From an uncultured Lachnospiraceae bacterium (GTDB lineage: Bacteria; Bacillota; Clostridia; Lachnospirales; Lachnospiraceae), in contig CAKZZH010000137.1 in assembly GCA_937885345.1 (NCBI GenBank), positions 1-24,825 on the forward strand: a stretch of DNA of 24,825 bases. Reading direction: 5' to 3'. Made by a program: the position numbers and the translations under genes. Below, piece after piece: positions 7,341-15,859 of the stretch. The notes under the pieces were generated by a model. It was not told the DNA's origin. It was given only the letters and a program-made list of their open reading frames with translations, and did not search any database. The stretch's first letter is position 1, and every line of letters begins with the position of its first letter.

Positions 7341-8089
7341 TTGATACTGTTTTGCTCATCCTCTTCCTTACGCTTCTGCATCATCAAAGAATAAGACTGA
7401 AGAGCTTCCTGCTTCTTCTTCTCCGATACTGCCTCCGGAATATCAAGGTCCTCAAGTTTGCTTGAAGAAACCGTTGTATTGTAGGATGCATTGGAATTAT
7501 ATAACTGAATGTAGTCCAAAGCATTGGACTGTGCACCAACCTGGCTCCTCTGTGAGCTTAGATTTGCGATAGCCTCGTCAATCGCGCCTATATCAAACTC
7601 GCCGGTAACATCAAAATCCGCAATGCCAAGCGCCTCAAGAGTTGAGTTGGTTGTCGATAAAGAAACCGCCGAGCCGTTTGAATCGGTTGCAACATTCATC
7701 TCACCCTGTGAACCATCAAGAATGTTCTTGGTATTAAAAGTGGTCTGGCTCGCAACATCGCCGATGCCCTGCTTTAAGCTGTCAATCTCTGACTGGATCG
7801 CCTGTCTGTCGGCATCCGAAACAGTCGCCGTATCCGCAGCATTAACTGCAAGTTCCCTGATCCTCTGAAGATAATCCGTAATACTTCCGAGAGCACCGTC
7901 GGAAACATTGAGCATGCTCTGTGCCTGAGAAACATTCTTGGAACCCTGATCAAGTCCGCTTGCCTGAAGATTCTGCTTATTGGCTATGGCAAGCTCCGAA
8001 GCACCGTCGGAAGCAGACTGAAGTCTCTTACCGCTCGCGATATAACTGTAATCATATGAACCGCCGTTAATAGCTGAAATACTACTCAT
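7319..8089 (-). CDS. Small divergent flagellin
   Basis: A 256-residue flagellin-type protein with the N-terminal helical domain (SGKRLQSASDGASELAIANK, then ALGSITDYLQRIRELAVNAA) and a C-terminal domain (IDEAIANLSSQRSQVGAQSNALDYI), with only a short middle region, so it lacks most of the surface-exposed part. It departs from standard flagellins at both ends: it starts MSSISAINGG rather than with the usual INxN motif, and after LEDLDIPEAV it carries a charged tail ending NRLFSGF instead of the canonical glutamine-rich end. It may be a minor filament or cell-surface paralogue. The start at 8089 fits GGAAAGG about 7 bases upstream; the longer frame to 8107 overlaps that site. It lies between smpB and ssrA, 11 bases from ssrA, with its own promoter. 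Confidence 0.85.
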   Translation of the reverse strand: MSSISAINGGSYDYSYIASGKRLQSASDGASELAIANKQNLQASGLDQGSKNVSQAQSMLNVSDGALGSITDYLQRIRELAVNAADTATVSDADRQAIQSEIDSLKQGIGDVASQTTFNTKNILDGSQGEMNVATDSNGSAVSLSTTNSTLEALGIADFDVTGEFDIGAIDEAIANLSSQRSQVGAQSNALDYIQLYNSNASYNTTVSSSKLEDLDIPEAVSEKKKQEALQSYSLMMQKRKEEDEQNSINRLFSGF

Positions 8090-8118
8090 AAACATCATCC
8101 TTTCCAATTCAACAAAAA

Positions 8119-8138
8119 CAAAGAAATCCCTTTCTTTG
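8119..8138 (-). promoter_or_regulatory. Hairpin in flagellin leader
   Basis: CAAAGAAA and TTTCTTTG form a perfect 8-bp inverted repeat around GGGA on the minus strand, in the 75-base leader about 17 bases before the flagellin ribosome binding site. A role in mRNA stability or translation control is possible but unproven. Confidence 0.45.
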
Positions 8139-8173
8139 CAGCTCTGATTGCATATTGGTACTTTTATACTATT

Positions 8174-8202
8174 ATTCTATCCCTTTTTAATTATTATGTC
8201 AA
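8174..8202 (-). promoter_or_regulatory. Housekeeping-type promoter of the flagellin gene
   Basis: TTGACA (8197-8202), exactly 17 bases, TAGAAT (8174-8179). This is a near-consensus vegetative sigma promoter, not the TAAA/GCCGATAA type used by flagellar sigma factors. The start point would fall near 8167. Upstream sits a direct repeat of TTATGCAA (about 8217-8233). Confidence 0.8.
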
Positions 8203-8241
8203 TAATCACCGAACTGTAATTGCATAATTGCATAATCATAA

Positions 8242-8712
8242 TTACTTAAACGATTCCTTAAACTCTCTCATCGCCTCTCGCTTCTGATCGTTCTTGGCAA
8301 TCGTATCCCTCTTGTCATAATTCTTTTTGCCCTTACCAATGCCGATTTCTACCTTGATCCTGTTACCCTTGATATAGACCTGAAGCGGCACAAGAGCATA
8401 GCCCTTCTCGGACACTTTGCCGGCTATTTTATTGATTTCCTGCTTGTGAAGAAGGAGTTTCCTCGGACGCAGCGGATCGCGGTTAAAGATATTACCCTTC
8501 TCATAAGGACTGATATGCATACCGATAATATAGACCTCGTATCCGTCCACTTTGATATAGGATTCCTTAATGCTGACCTTGCCCATGCGTACCGATTTGA
8601 CCTCGGTGCCGACAAGCTCAATGCCTGCTTCCCACTTATCCTCAATAAAATAATCAAAATAAGCCTTTTTGTTATTTGCCAGAAGCTTATAATTGTCATT
8701 CTTCTCTGCCAT
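8242..8712 (-). CDS. smpB: SsrA-binding protein SmpB
   Basis: SmpB binds the tRNA-like part of tmRNA and brings it to stalled ribosomes. The 156-residue frame has the family landmarks: NKKAYFDYFIEDKWEAGIEL near the start, GTEVKSVR, ISPYEKGN, RPRKLLLHKQEI and a lysine-rich C-terminal tail (GKGKKNYDKRDTIAKND...). Length is normal. The ATG at 8712 is chosen because it sits 7 bases after GAGG and begins MAEKND; the in-frame ATG just before and the longer reading to 8730 are less well placed. The start overlaps the end of rnr by 17 bases, so translation is coupled. ssrA itself lies beyond the flagellin gene. Confidence 0.95.
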   Translation of the reverse strand: MAEKNDNYKLLANNKKAYFDYFIEDKWEAGIELVGTEVKSVRMGKVSIKESYIKVDGYEVYIIGMHISPYEKGNIFNRDPLRPRKLLLHKQEINKIAGKVSEKGYALVPLQVYIKGNRIKVEIGIGKGKKNYDKRDTIAKNDQKREAMREFKESFK

Positions 8713-10834
8713 CATACACCTCAAAATCAATGGTTTTAAGCATGGTATCAGCGCCTGTGCACTTAACCTTGATATGCTCGCCGAGTTTGTAAGACTTGCC
8801 GCCCGTGCCGATAAGCTCGTAAGTTCTCGCAGAGAATTCGAAGCGTCCCTTAAGGCTCTTGATACTTACAAGTCCCTCAACAGTGCTCGGAAGTTCGACA
8901 TACATTCCCCAGGCGGTAACACCCGATATAACGCCCTCAAAGACTTCGCCGATATGCATGCTCATATACTGCGCCTTCTTAAGCTTATCGCATTCTCTCT
9001 CGGCATCATCCGCTCTTCTCTCGGTCGTTGAAGCATTCTTGGCAACACCGGGAAGTATTGCTTCGTAATGTTTTATCCTTTTGTCGGATATTCCACTTCG
9101 GATATTTTCCTTGATGATCCTGTGGATCTGAAGGTCCGGATATCTTCTTATCGGTGATGTAAAATGCGTATAATACTTGGCCGCAAGCCCGAAATGTCCC
9201 GTACAATCGGTGGAATACTGCGCTCTCTTCATGGAACGGAGCGTGAGCCTGACAATAAGCGCCTCCTCATCCGAACCGTCTATTTTCTCAAGAAGTTTCT
9301 GGAGCTCCTTGGGATGAACCTCCTCATTTGATATCTTTATCGAATATCCGAAATTATTGATAAAGGTTCCGAGCTGGCGTATTTTCTCGGGGTCAGGATT
9401 ATCATGCACTCTGTATACAAAAGGAAGCTGCGACCAGAAGTATTCCTCGGCAACCGTTTCGTTTGCTGCCAGCATAAAATCTTCGATCAGCTTATTGGCC
9501 GCCGTTCTCTCATAGGGGGCAACGCTGGTCGGAATACCTTTATCATCGAGGGTTATTTTACTCTCGGGAAAATCGAAATCGATCGAGCCTCTCGCGTGTC
9601 TCTTAGCCCTTAGTATACCCGCGAGTTCATCCATCAGTCTGAACATATCGACAAATCCTTCAAATTCCTCGATCGCAGCCGGCTCATTGTCCACGATAAC
9701 TCGCTTAACACCGGTGTAAGACATTCTCTTATCGACATTAATAACCGATTCACAGATCTCGTGGTCGATAATATTACCCTTGGGATCTATGGTCATCATA
9801 CAGCTGAGTGCAAGCCTGTCGACGCCCTGATTAAGCGAACATATACCGTTTGAGAGTTGATGAGGGAGCATCGGAATAACCCTGTCCACAAGGTATACAC
9901 TGGTACCCCTCTTGCATGCCTCTTTATCAAGCGCGGAATTCTCCGTCACATAATTGGTAACGTCCGCTATATGTACGCCAAGCCTGTAATTATCGCCTTT
10001 TTTCTCAATAGTTATCGCATCATCCAGATCCTTTGCATCCTCGCCGTCAATGGTAACAGTAAGGAGTTTTCTGAAATCATGCCTTCCGCCAATATCGGCG
10101 TTTGTAACTTCATCGGGCACTAATGAGAGCTGAGCCTTAACCTCATCGGGAAATTCTCCCGGAAGAGCGAACGCCTCCGCAATGCTTAAAATATCCGTTC
10201 CCGGGTCATCCTTGTGTCCGATTATTTTAACGATCTCACCTTCCGGATTATGTCTGTCATCGCCGTAATCCGTAATATGTGCAACGACTTTATGACCTGC
10301 CACCGCGCCGGCCGTAGCCCCTTTAGGTATATAAATATCTCTGATAAATCTCGTATTATCGGGTATTACGAAACCGTAATCGCCCTTCATATCCTTATCA
10401 AAAGTGCCCACGATTTCCGTATAACCCCTCTTGATAATGCGTACGATAATACCCTCTCTGCGTCTTCCCTTAACTGCTTCATCGGTAATATGTACCTGAA
10501 CCGAATCACCGTACATCGCATCAAGCGAATCTCTCTCATGAACAAAAATATCGTCCTCTTCGCCGTCAACAATAACAAATCCGTATCCGTTCGCAGTCGG
10601 GCTGTACACGCCGACAACTTCATTTTTGCTCGGAAGACAGTATTTGCCCTTTGCACTTAAAATACATCTTCCCTCGAAAACAAGGCCGTCAAGAATATCC
10701 TGCAGCATCTGCCTGTCATCCTTGCCGACGCCCATAAGCACAGCGATCTCCTTAGCTTTCATCGGCACATATGCCTTGTCATGTATAAGCTCATCAACAA
10801 GCTGCTTTCTCTTTTTAAATAATTCATCGTCCAT
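8696..10834 (-). CDS. rnr: Ribonuclease R
   Basis: RNase R is a 3'-5' exoribonuclease that degrades structured RNA and, with tmRNA-SmpB, faulty mRNAs. The 712-residue protein shows an N-terminal winged-helix region, two cold-shock domains (about 70-215, with NGYGFVIV and GDYGFVIPD), the RNB catalytic domain with the acidic motif TIDGEDAKDLDDA (about 261-273) and a C-terminal S1 domain (GVISGVTAWGMYVEL). It lacks the long lysine-rich tail of some homologues and ends soon after S1. The ATG at 10834 follows GAGG by 8 bases; a longer frame to 10867 would start inside the secG terminator loop and is rejected. There is no room for a promoter between that terminator and the gene, so expression appears to depend on read-through from secG. 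Confidence 0.95.
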   Translation of the reverse strand: MDDELFKKRKQLVDELIHDKAYVPMKAKEIAVLMGVGKDDRQMLQDILDGLVFEGRCILSAKGKYCLPSKNEVVGVYSPTANGYGFVIVDGEEDDIFVHERDSLDAMYGDSVQVHITDEAVKGRRREGIIVRIIKRGYTEIVGTFDKDMKGDYGFVIPDNTRFIRDIYIPKGATAGAVAGHKVVAHITDYGDDRHNPEGEIVKIIGHKDDPGTDILSIAEAFALPGEFPDEVKAQLSLVPDEVTNADIGGRHDFRKLLTVTIDGEDAKDLDDAITIEKKGDNYRLGVHIADVTNYVTENSALDKEACKRGTSVYLVDRVIPMLPHQLSNGICSLNQGVDRLALSCMMTIDPKGNIIDHEICESVINVDKRMSYTGVKRVIVDNEPAAIEEFEGFVDMFRLMDELAGILRAKRHARGSIDFDFPESKITLDDKGIPTSVAPYERTAANKLIEDFMLAANETVAEEYFWSQLPFVYRVHDNPDPEKIRQLGTFINNFGYSIKISNEEVHPKELQKLLEKIDGSDEEALIVRLTLRSMKRAQYSTDCTGHFGLAAKYYTHFTSPIRRYPDLQIHRIIKENIRSGISDKRIKHYEAILPGVAKNASTTERRADDAERECDKLKKAQYMSMHIGEVFEGVISGVTAWGMYVELPSTVEGLVSIKSLKGRFEFSARTYELIGTGGKSYKLGEHIKVKCTGADTMLKTIDFEVYDGREE

Positions 10835-10850
10835 ATTCAGATCCTCGTAT

Positions 10851-10880
10851 AAAAAAACTCCCGACATATACAGCCGGGAG
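10851..10880 (-). terminator. Terminator between secG and rnr
   Basis: CTCCCG and CGGGAG form the core of a hairpin with a loop including GCTGTATATGT on the minus strand, followed by seven T. It ends about 10 bases before the rnr ribosome binding site, so it can set the ratio of secG to rnr-smpB expression. Confidence 0.85.
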
Positions 10881-10906
10881 CAAATATTAACATATCGTAT
10901 AAAATA

Positions 10907-11149
10907 CTATGACCAGAACTTAAGAGAAAGTACAAGTGAAAGTACGAAGAAAATAACTGCCATAGCAACAGTGATCTTCTCAAGAGTACCTTCCATGGAA
11001 CGTCCCTTATTCTTGCCCCAATATGTCTCGGCAGCACCGCTTATAACGCCAAGTCCTGCCTGCTTACCCTCCTGCATAAGGATAATTGCGGTAATACCTA
11101 TGCAATCTATTATTAAAATAATCGTCAATACAATCTTAAGTGCATCCAT
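10907..11149 (-). CDS. secG: Preprotein translocase subunit SecG
   Basis: A small membrane subunit of the SecYEG channel that aids protein export. The 80-residue protein has two transmembrane segments (about 5-25 and 58-78) flanking a conserved loop with LMQEGKQAGLGVISG and ETYWGKNKGRS, which is the SecG signature. The start at 11149 is supported by GGAGG ten bases upstream; a longer frame to 11224 runs through the promoter region and is rejected. It heads the secG-rnr-smpB order common in Firmicutes. Confidence 0.95.
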   Translation of the reverse strand: MDALKIVLTIILIIDCIGITAIILMQEGKQAGLGVISGAAETYWGKNKGRSMEGTLEKITVAMAVIFFVLSLVLSLKFWS

Positions 11150-11214
11150 TATATAAAAACCTCCAAATCGATCACATGACCGCGCAAGCAAAGAAGCACA
11201 ATCACACAAAGGAC

Positions 11215-11243
11215 ATATTAGCATATAACAAATCCAATTTCAA
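11215..11243 (-). promoter_or_regulatory. Promoter of secG
   Basis: TTGAAA (11238-11243), 17 bases, TAATAT (11215-11220). The transcript would start near 11208, giving a leader of about 60 bases. No other promoter is seen before smpB, so this may drive secG-rnr-smpB. Confidence 0.7.
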
Positions 11244-11260
11244 CTGTTTTTTATAAGAAG

Positions 11261-12022
11261 TTAAGCAGGGCTTTTTATAACAAGTTCAACCGGACAATGA
11301 TCGGAGCCCATAACCTGATCGTAAATGTCGGCGCTGACGAGGCGCTCCTTCATGTCCTTCGACGCCAGGAAATAGTCGATACGCCATCCCGCATTTTTCT
11401 CTCTTGCGTGGAACATATATGACCACCAACTGTATCTTCCCGTTTCGTCAGGATGAAAGAATCTGAATGTATCGATAAATCCACTGTCCAAAAGATCGGA
11501 CATCTTCTCGCGCTCCTCATCCGTAAATCCCGCATTTCTGTGGTTTGAAGAAGGATTCTTAAGATCGATCTCCTTATGTGCCACATTCATATCGCCCGTC
11601 ACAATTACAGGCTTTTTGGCATTAAGGTCAAGCAGATACGCCCTGAAAGCATCCTCCCAGACCATTCTGTAATCCAGTCTTTCAAGTTCTCTCTTGGAAT
11701 TGGGCGTGTATACCGTAACCATATAGAAGTCTTCATATTCAAGCGTTATAACCCTTCCCTCATGGTCATGTTCCTCTATTCCAAGCCCGTAAAATACACT
11801 AAGAGGCTTCTTCTTGGTAAAAATCGCGGTACCTGAATAGCCTTTCTTCTCCGCATAATTCCAAAACATCTCGTATCCGGGAAGCTTAAGATCGATCTGG
11901 CCTTCGGATAATTTAATCTCCTGAAGGCAGAAAATATCCGCATCTATTTTATTAAAAAAGTCCATAAAGCCTTTATCCATACATGATCTGAGGCCATTTA
12001 CATTCCAGGAAATAAGTTTCAT
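11261..12022 (-). CDS. exoA: Exodeoxyribonuclease III (AP endonuclease)
   Basis: A DNA repair enzyme of the exonuclease III family that nicks DNA at abasic sites and trims 3' ends. The 253-residue protein carries the family motifs in order: MKLISWNVNGLRS at the start, DIFCLQEIKL with the metal-binding Glu, SGTAIFTKK, TGDMNVAH, GWRIDYFL and GSDHCPVEL with the catalytic Asp-His near the end. Length is typical. The start at 12022 is preferred by homology and has GGGAG five bases upstream; an alternative ATG at 12034 adds four residues and uses a GGAGG that sits in a hairpin. Confidence 0.95.
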   Translation of the reverse strand: MKLISWNVNGLRSCMDKGFMDFFNKIDADIFCLQEIKLSEGQIDLKLPGYEMFWNYAEKKGYSGTAIFTKKKPLSVFYGLGIEEHDHEGRVITLEYEDFYMVTVYTPNSKRELERLDYRMVWEDAFRAYLLDLNAKKPVIVTGDMNVAHKEIDLKNPSSNHRNAGFTDEEREKMSDLLDSGFIDTFRFFHPDETGRYSWWSYMFHAREKNAGWRIDYFLASKDMKERLVSADIYDQVMGSDHCPVELVIKSPA

Positions 12023-12043
12023 ATGCGCTCCCATAAATAATAT

Positions 12044-12071
12044 GCCTCCACAAATAATAATCTGCGGAGGC
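12044..12071 (-). promoter_or_regulatory. Hairpin overlapping a ribosome binding site before exoA
   Basis: GCCTCCGCA and TGTGGAGGC pair over nine positions on the minus strand. The right arm contains GGAGG, the ribosome binding site for the longer exoA start at 12034. No T-run follows, so it may act as a weak terminator for the zinc-ribbon gene or hide the upstream start. Confidence 0.4.
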
Positions 12072-12088
12072 GGATGATTAATATGTGT

Positions 12089-12658
12089 TTATCTTACTAT
12101 TGAAGTGAAAACAGATATGGTAAAAAACGTTGCGATAATAGAAAAGATGAAAAGAATCACTCCGAATATAACCGCGATAAGGCCCATAACCTTGCCGGCT
12201 TTGGACATTTTATTGCCGATACCGCCGTTAGCTCTGGTATACGATGCCGAAAGACCCATTGCTACCGCACCGAGTACAATACCTAAAACAGCAAATACAT
12301 ATCCGCAGATCACATATGCGATTATTGAACCTACCATTGAATAAGCAGCATATGTGCCGGCTGACATATAAGCACTGCTTATAGCGCGCGCATAAAATAA
12401 CGCAATGGAAAGAGCAGGAAAAACAAATCCTGTAGCAGAATAAACAAGTCCGAAAATTGAAAGCACAAGCGAAACGATTGATTTAGCCTTGGAAGTTCTG
12501 GGCATAACCTGCTGCTGTCCTTCCCGGTTTACGAATACATTCGCATCCTGAACGGGCTGATTATATACACCTGCAAAAGAAAACGCATTTCCTCCGCACT
12601 TGTCGCAAAACATTGCATCATCAGTGACTGTGTTGCCACACTTATTACATATTTTCAT
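12089..12658 (-). CDS. Zinc-ribbon membrane protein, function unknown
   Basis: A 189-residue protein with an N-terminal zinc ribbon, CNKCG-x10-CDKCG (about residues 4-22), a short linker rich in Gln and Val, and then four probable membrane segments (about 60-85, 103-118, 119-138 and 155-183). This zinc-ribbon plus DUF4190-like membrane layout is common in Clostridia; function is not known. Ribosome binding site GGAGG lies 9 bases before the ATG. It is downstream of tpiA on the same strand with 50 bases between and no clear terminator, so it may be read from the glycolytic transcript. Confidence 0.75.
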   Translation of the reverse strand: MKICNKCGNTVTDDAMFCDKCGGNAFSFAGVYNQPVQDANVFVNREGQQQVMPRTSKAKSIVSLVLSIFGLVYSATGFVFPALSIALFYARAISSAYMSAGTYAAYSMVGSIIAYVICGYVFAVLGIVLGAVAMGLSASYTRANGGIGNKMSKAGKVMGLIAVIFGVILFIFSIIATFFTISVFTSIVR

Positions 12659-12708
12659 TATCCATTTCCTCCGACTGAGAACTCAAGTCTATTGCAAAAT
12701 ATAAATAA

Positions 12709-13452
12709 TTAAGCGTTAACGATTTTACCGAAATCGGGCTTAAGGCTTGCACCGCCGATAAGACCGCCGTCGATATCGGGCTTTGCAAGAAGCTCGGCAG
12801 CATTGCCGGCATTCATAGATCCGCCGTACTGTATTCTGATCGCATCAGCTGTTGCAGCGTCATAAATCTCGCAGATTACAGCTCTGATACCTGCACATAC
12901 TTCCTGTGCCTGATCTGCAGTTGCGGTCTTGCCTGTTCCGATAGCCCAGATAGGCTCATAAGCGATAACGGCTTTCTTAGCCTGATCTGCTGTTACATTC
13001 TGGAAAGCGATCTTGATCTGCATTCTGATCCAGTCAAGTGTGATACCCTGCTCTCTCTGAGTAAGGCTCTCACCGCAACAGATAATGGGAGTGATATTAT
13101 GCTCGAAAGCCTTGAGAACCTTCTTATTAACAGTCTCATCAGTCTCTGCAAAATACTCTCTTCTCTCCGAGTGTCCGATGATCACATACTTAACTCCAAG
13201 ATCATCAAGCATTGCGGGAGCGATCTCACCTGTAAAAGCGCCGCTCTCCTCATAATACATATTCTCTGCACCGATCGAAACATTGGTGCCCTTTGTAGCT
13301 TCAACGGCTGCAGGGATGTCGATTGCGGGAACGCAGTATACAACATCAACAGCATCGTTTACTACAAGATCCTTAAGCTCATTTATAAGTGCTACTGCCT
13401 CGCTGGGAGTCTTATTCATCTTCCAGTTACCGGCGATAATCCTTCTACGCAT
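12709..13452 (-). CDS. tpiA: Triose-phosphate isomerase
   Basis: Interconverts dihydroxyacetone phosphate and glyceraldehyde 3-phosphate in glycolysis, in the cytoplasm. The 247-residue protein has the substrate-binding NWKMN (Asn9, Lys11), catalytic His94 in IGHSERR and catalytic Glu166 in AYEPIWAIGTG, and the phosphate-binding GGLIGGASL near the C-terminus. Length is standard. AAAGGAAG lies about 9 bases before the ATG. It follows pgk by 27 bases and forms with gap and pgk a glycolytic operon. Confidence 0.98.
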   Translation of the reverse strand: MRRRIIAGNWKMNKTPSEAVALINELKDLVVNDAVDVVYCVPAIDIPAAVEATKGTNVSIGAENMYYEESGAFTGEIAPAMLDDLGVKYVIIGHSERREYFAETDETVNKKVLKAFEHNITPIICCGESLTQREQGITLDWIRMQIKIAFQNVTADQAKKAVIAYEPIWAIGTGKTATADQAQEVCAGIRAVICEIYDAATADAIRIQYGGSMNAGNAAELLAKPDIDGGLIGGASLKPDFGKIVNA

Positions 13453-13479
13453 TGTAAAATACTTCCTTTCCTTAGAATA

Positions 13480-14688
13480 TCAATCCTTATCATCAGCTGA
13501 CTCAATTCCGGGAAGAGCCTTGCCCTCAAGGAATTCGAGAGATGCGCCGCCACCGGTTGAGATGTGGGTCATTTTATCGCCAAATCCAAGTATATTAACA
13601 GCTGCTGCACTGTCACCGCCACCAATGATGGTTACGGCATCTGTATCAGCAAGAGCCTTAGCTACCGCAATAGTACCCGCTGCAAGTGTGGGGTTCTCGA
13701 ATACGCCCATAGGTCCGTTCCAAACAACGGTCTTGGCAGACTTAACAGCCTCAGCATAAAGTGCCTGAGTCTTGGGGCCGATATCGCAAGCCTCTCTGTT
13801 TGAAGGCATATTATTTGAATCATATACTTCTATCTCTACAGGAGCATCGATAGGATTGGGGAAATCTGATATTGTAACCGCATCAACGGGAAGAAGGAGC
13901 TTCTTGCCGAGTTTCTCAGCCTTGGAAACCATCTCATTACAATATTCAAGCTTGGAATCGTCACAAAGCGACTTACCGATTTCCTTACCCTGAGCCTTAA
14001 GGAAAGTATAAGCCATACCACCGCCGATGATAAGGGTATCACACTTCTCAAGAAGGTTATTGATAACATTGAGCTTATCGGCAACCTTAGCACCACCGAG
14101 GATAGCAACAAAAGGTCTCTCGGGACTGTTAACTGCATTGCCGAGGAACTCGATCTCCTTATTCATAAGGTATCCTACAACACAGGTATCTACAAACTTG
14201 GTAACACCCTCTGTTGAGCAGTGAGCTCTGTGGCATGCACCGAAAGCATCATTTACATATACATCACAAAGAGAAGCAAGTTCCTTGGAGAAGTTCTCCT
14301 CGTTCTTGGTCTCTTCCTTACGGAATCTGGTGTTCTGAAGGAGAACAACATCACCGTCATTCATAGCCGCAACGGCAGCCTTGGCATTAGGTCCTACAAC
14401 CTCATCATCTGCAGCAAAAACAACCTTCTTACCAAGATGCTCCTCAAGTCTCTTTGCTACAGGTGCAAGTGACTCATCTTCGTTAGGTCCGTTCTTAACC
14501 TTTCCGAGGTGTGAGCAAAGGATTACCTTGCCGCCATCATTTATAAGTTTCTTGATCGTGGGAAGTGCAGCCACTATTCTGTTCTCGTCTGTGATAACGC
14601 CTGCCTTTAAAGGAACGTTGAAATCACATCTTACAAGAACTCTTTTACCCTTAACATTAATATCATCTATGGTCTTCTTATTAAGCAT
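13480..14688 (-). CDS. pgk: Phosphoglycerate kinase
   Basis: Makes ATP from 1,3-bisphosphoglycerate in glycolysis. The 402-residue protein shows the N-domain signature RVLVRCDFNVPLK (about 16-28), GGAKVADKLNV, GMAYTFLKAQG and the C-domain nucleotide-binding GGGDSAAAVN followed by HISTGGGASLEFLEGK. All are intact. Ribosome binding site AGGAGG is about 9 bases before the ATG. A hairpin separates it from gap upstream, suggesting gap is made in excess of pgk. Confidence 0.98.
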   Translation of the reverse strand: MLNKKTIDDINVKGKRVLVRCDFNVPLKAGVITDENRIVAALPTIKKLINDGGKVILCSHLGKVKNGPNEDESLAPVAKRLEEHLGKKVVFAADDEVVGPNAKAAVAAMNDGDVVLLQNTRFRKEETKNEENFSKELASLCDVYVNDAFGACHRAHCSTEGVTKFVDTCVVGYLMNKEIEFLGNAVNSPERPFVAILGGAKVADKLNVINNLLEKCDTLIIGGGMAYTFLKAQGKEIGKSLCDDSKLEYCNEMVSKAEKLGKKLLLPVDAVTISDFPNPIDAPVEIEVYDSNNMPSNREACDIGPKTQALYAEAVKSAKTVVWNGPMGVFENPTLAAGTIAVAKALADTDAVTIIGGGDSAAAVNILGFGDKMTHISTGGGASLEFLEGKALPGIESADDKD

Positions 14689-14717
14689 TTTGTATTGCCT
14701 CCTGTTCTTATAAAATA

Positions 14718-14744
14718 AGGGCCCGGCCCAAACGACCGAGCCCT
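14718..14744 (-). terminator. Hairpin between gap and pgk, partial terminator
   Basis: AGGGCTCGG pairs with CCGGGCCCT on the minus strand (nine positions, one G-T), followed by TATTTTAT. The T-tract is interrupted, so read-through into pgk is likely; it may also protect the 3' end of a gap-only mRNA. Confidence 0.6.
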
Positions 14745-14779
14745 CATAGGTCTCTTTAGTTAAATTATGCCAATGTTGA

Positions 14780-15814
14780 TTAGCCTAACTCTGAGAAGTA
14801 CTTGATTGTTCTAACCATCTGGCTGGTATATGAATTCTCGTTATCATACCAAGAAACAACCTGTACCTGATATGTTGTGTCATCAATCTTAGATACCATT
14901 GTCTGTGTAGCATCAAAGAGTGAACCGAATCTCATACCAATGATATCGCTGGAAACGATCTCCTCTGTATTGTAACCGAATGACTCGGTTGCAGCAGCCT
15001 TCATAGCAGCATTGATTGTATCCTTGGTTACTTCCTTATCTGTCTTGATAACAGCGATAAGGATTGTTGTAGAACCTGTAGGAGTAGGAACTCTCTGTGC
15101 AGCACCGATGAGCTTTCCGTTAAGCTCAGGGATAACAAGACCGATAGCCTTAGCAGCACCTGTTGAGTTGGGAACGATGTTGGCAGCACCTGCTCTGGAT
15201 CTTCTCTTATCGCCCTTTCTCTGAGGTCCGTCGAGGATCATCTGATCACCTGTATAAGCGTGGATTGTTGTCATGATACCACTCTGAATGGGAGCGAAAT
15301 CATTAAGAGCCTTAGCCATAGGAGCAAGGCAGTTGGTTGTACAAGATGCAGCAGAAATGATCTTGTCATCCTTTGTAAGTGTGTTGTGGTTAACGTTGTA
15401 TACGATCGTAGGAAGATCATTTCCTGCAGGAGCAGAGATAACTACCTTCTTAGCGCCGGCATTGATATGAGCCTGAGCCTTATCCTTAGAAGTATAGAAA
15501 CCTGAACACTCAAGAACAACGTCTACACCGATCTGGCCCCAAGGACAGTTGTTTGCATCGGGCTCCTTGTAGATCTTGATTGTCTTACCCTTAACTGTGA
15601 TCGTTCCTGCCTCATCATCAGCTGTAACATCACTCTCATGGCCGATCTCTACATATCTTCCCTGTGAAGTATCATACTTAAGAAGATGTGCGAGCATTGA
15701 AGGTGTTGTAAGATCGTTGATGGCAACAACCTCATATCCTTCTGCTCCAAACATCTGTCTGAATGCAAGACGTCCGATACGTCCAAATCCGTTGATTGCA
15801 ACTTTTACTGACAT
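14780..15814 (-). CDS. gap: Glyceraldehyde-3-phosphate dehydrogenase
   Basis: Oxidises glyceraldehyde 3-phosphate to 1,3-bisphosphoglycerate, reducing NAD. The 344-residue protein has the Rossmann motif INGFGRIGR at the start, an Asp near residue 34 that favours NAD, the active-site SCTTNCLAP with Cys158 and His185 in TTIHAYTG, and the C-terminal YDNENSYTSQM. This is the glycolytic type. AGGAGG lies about 8 bases before the ATG. First gene of the gap-pgk-tpiA group, with its own promoter. Confidence 0.98.
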   Translation of the reverse strand: MSVKVAINGFGRIGRLAFRQMFGAEGYEVVAINDLTTPSMLAHLLKYDTSQGRYVEIGHESDVTADDEAGTITVKGKTIKIYKEPDANNCPWGQIGVDVVLECSGFYTSKDKAQAHINAGAKKVVISAPAGNDLPTIVYNVNHNTLTKDDKIISAASCTTNCLAPMAKALNDFAPIQSGIMTTIHAYTGDQMILDGPQRKGDKRRSRAGAANIVPNSTGAAKAIGLVIPELNGKLIGAAQRVPTPTGSTTILIAVIKTDKEVTKDTINAAMKAAATESFGYNTEEIVSSDIIGMRFGSLFDATQTMVSKIDDTTYQVQVVSWYDNENSYTSQMVRTIKYFSELG

Positions 15815-15859
15815 GTGTCAATTCCTCCTAAAATAATTTGATAGATTGTAATTACAGGA

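Noticed and set aside
7319..8107. Flagellin C-terminus as a frameshift product
   Set aside because: The residues before the tail still align with the standard flagellin C-domain (LEDLDIPEAV), and no alternative frame restores the canonical end, so I read it as a divergent but intact tail.
10835..10867. Longer start for RNase R
   Set aside because: That ATG is in the loop of the secG terminator; the ATG at 10834 has GAGG at 8 bases.
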